NCBI GenBank assembly: GCA_007127595.1
Contig: SKZA01000220.1
Location: 1 to 5,804 of the forward strand
Direction of reading: 5' to 3'
Length of the DNA: 5,804 bases
Origin: Kiritimatiellia bacterium
GTDB lineage: Bacteria > Verrucomicrobiota > Kiritimatiellia > SLAD01
In this document: positions 4,467-5,804 of the stretch, piece by piece
Layout: every line of letters begins with the position of its first letter
Numbering within the stretch: position 1 is the stretch's first letter
The notes under the pieces: model-generated
The model's database searches: none
The model's input: the letters and a program-made list of their open reading frames with translations, nothing else
What the model was told of the DNA's origin: nothing
Translations under genes and position numbers: made by a program

Positions 4467-5804
4467 CTATTTCCGGACGGCCTTCATCAGCAGGCCATAA
4501 ACGGCAAAGGCAACAAAGAAGCCGATGAACCAGGCGTAGTTGTAGAGGTTCGCCCAGAAGGGCGGCGCTTCGATCAGCCCGATCTGCGTGAGGAAGCCGG
4601 GGACATTGGGCGCGATCGCCACCGCGAGCGCGACCAGGGCGAGCGGGTTGAAACCATGCGTATAGGCGTATTCCCCTTTTACATCGTACAGGGCCGCCAG
4701 ATTCATGCGGGTGCGGCGGATGAAGAAGTAATCACAAATCAAAATCCCGCCGATCGGCCCCAGCAAGGCCGAATAGCCGATCAGCCACGTGAAGATATAC
4801 ACGCTCGGATTCGCAATCAGTTGCCAAGGCATCATCGCAATCCCAATGATCCCGGTGATAAGCGCACCACTGCGCAGGCTGATCAGGCGGGGCAGAAAAT
4901 TGGAAAAGGCCGCTGATGGCGCGACCACGTTGGCCGCCATGTTGGTGGTGAGCGTGGCGAGCGCCAGCGCGAACATGGAAACGAAGATCAGCGTAATGTT
5001 CTCGAACCGGGCCAACAGTTCGACCGGATCCCAGATCGCTTCTCCATAGATCACGATGGTGGCGCTGGTGACAGCGACGCCGACAAATGCATAAAACGGC
5101 ATCGTGGTGTTAAGGCCGAGGAATTGGCCGAGCATCTGGTCCTTCTGCGAACGCGCATGACGCGTGAAGTCCGGGATATTGAGGGAGAGCGTGGCCCAGA
5201 ACCCGACCATGGCGGTGAGGCCGGGGAAGAAGGCGCGCCAGAAATCTGCGCGTGTCTCAAACTGGTCGGGCTGCGTGAGCATGGGGCCGAACCCATCGGC
5301 GTTGATCCAAGCCCATACCAACAGGGCGACCCCCATGGCAATCAGCAACGGCGCGCCCCAGTGTTCAATATATTTTATGCTGTCCATTCCTTTCCAAAGG
5401 AACAGCCCGATATTGATGGCCCAAAACAACAGGAAACAGAAGAACTGGGCGAGATTCACAGCGATATAGTCGGAGCTCAGCAGGCCGATGACCGGCGTGT
5501 CCGCCAGGCCCGGTACCGCCAGCAATGTTAGGCTGTAGATCGCCATACCCCCGATCCATGTCTGGATACCAAACCAGCCGCACGCCACGACTGCGCGCAA
5601 TACGGAAGCGATGTGTGTGCCCATGGTGCCGAATGCGGCGCGGGCAAATACGGGGAACGTGATCCCGTATTTGGTGCCGGCATGACCGTTGAGGAGCATC
5701 GGGATGCATACGATCAGATTGCCCAAAGCAACGGTAAGAATGGCCTGCCACCAGTTCATGCCGGCGCTGATCAAGCCGCTGGCCAGCATGTAGGTCGGAA
5801 TACA
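4467..5804 (-). CDS. NCS1-family nucleobase/hydantoin/allantoin-type permease (N-terminus outside window)
   Basis: Inner-membrane cation-coupled symporter of the nucleobase:cation symporter-1 family (LeuT fold), importing purines, pyrimidines, hydantoins or allantoin. 445 residues are visible, starting in frame at the window edge (CIPTYMLASG, late TM1); roughly 40-60 N-terminal residues should be missing, so an internal Met near the edge is not the start. Hydrophobic segments lie near 20-38, 66-96, 115-137, 150-167, 194-210, 236-253, 270-292, 313-330, 335-358, 386-405 and 420-440, consistent with 12 helices in all. Signatures are NWWQAILTVALGN (17-29), GWFGIQTWIGG (76-86), LNIPDFTRHA (208-217) and TTNMAANVVAP (286-296). 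By analogy with Mhp1, W77, Q81, W203 and an Asn of TNMAAN are substrate contacts. Only the lipoprotein follows; no purine or hydantoin catabolic gene is in view, so the substrate stays open. Confidence 0.92.
   Translation of the reverse strand, partial: CIPTYMLASGLISAGMNWWQAILTVALGNLIVCIPMLLNGHAGTKYGITFPVFARAAFGTMGTHIASVLRAVVACGWFGIQTWIGGMAIYSLTLLAVPGLADTPVIGLLSSDYIAVNLAQFFCFLLFWAINIGLFLWKGMDSIKYIEHWGAPLLIAMGVALLVWAWINADGFGPMLTQPDQFETRADFWRAFFPGLTAMVGFWATLSLNIPDFTRHARSQKDQMLGQFLGLNTTMPFYAFVGVAVTSATIVIYGEAIWDPVELLARFENITLIFVSMFALALATLTTNMAANVVAPSAAFSNFLPRLISLRSGALITGIIGIAMMPWQLIANPSVYIFTWLIGYSALLGPIGGILICDYFFIRRTRMNLAALYDVKGEYAYTHGFNPLALVALAVAIAPNVPGFLTQIGLIEAPPFWANLYNYAWFIGFFVAFAVYGLLMKAVRK

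Noticed and set aside
4290..5531. Plus-strand open frames (208 aa and 135 aa) opposite the permease and lipoprotein promoter.
   Set aside because: They are antisense shadows of the membrane-protein gene, very charged, with no recognisable motifs.

Overview
The window is bacterial chromosome, GC-rich by eye, with seven protein genes (five complete, one cut at each window edge) and one tRNA. No phage, plasmid or CRISPR signature is visible. The truncated Ser/Thr kinase has the wording 'REITRGGQ..' and 'GSVQWASPEQAEG', which I associate with kinases of Planctomycetota and related or neighbouring lineages such as Hydrogenedentota. Most starts lack a clear Shine-Dalgarno, and the intergenic DNA is rich in palindromes. 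The lineage guess is low-confidence inference; everything else fits a free-living heterotroph.

Layout, left to right. (a) 1-722, minus: N-terminal 240 residues of a Hanks-type protein kinase. (b) 815-1189, minus: HIT-family nucleotide hydrolase/transferase. (c) 1217-1340, plus: a good sigma70-type promoter and tRNA-Phe(GAA) with encoded CCA, followed immediately by overlapping hairpins. (d) 1468-1914, plus: single-domain UspA protein with an intact ATP-binding motif. (e) 1915-2428: 514 bp without a gene between convergent genes, holding a branched palindromic cluster (1950-2036), a 243-bp concentric inverted-repeat element that looks like a MITE (2106-2348) and a short 8-bp tandem repeat. (f) 2429-3286, minus: two-domain thiosulfate sulfurtransferase. 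(g) 3316-3984, plus and divergent from it: HAD phosphatase-like hydrolase, closed by a strong hairpin terminator (3987-4022) shared with the next, convergent gene. (h) 4046-4357, minus: small predicted lipoprotein with a KTSC domain. (i) 4467-5804, minus, running off the right edge: NCS1-family nucleobase/hydantoin/allantoin-type permease.

The genes look like independent housekeeping and stress units rather than one pathway. HIT and kinase could be co-transcribed, as they lie 92 bp apart on the same strand. Permease and KTSC lipoprotein are also tandem, 109 bp apart, with a candidate promoter between them. I see no convincing new multi-gene system. The least explained sequence is the repeat-filled gap at 1915-2428, the hairpins abutting the tRNA, and the exported KTSC domain.
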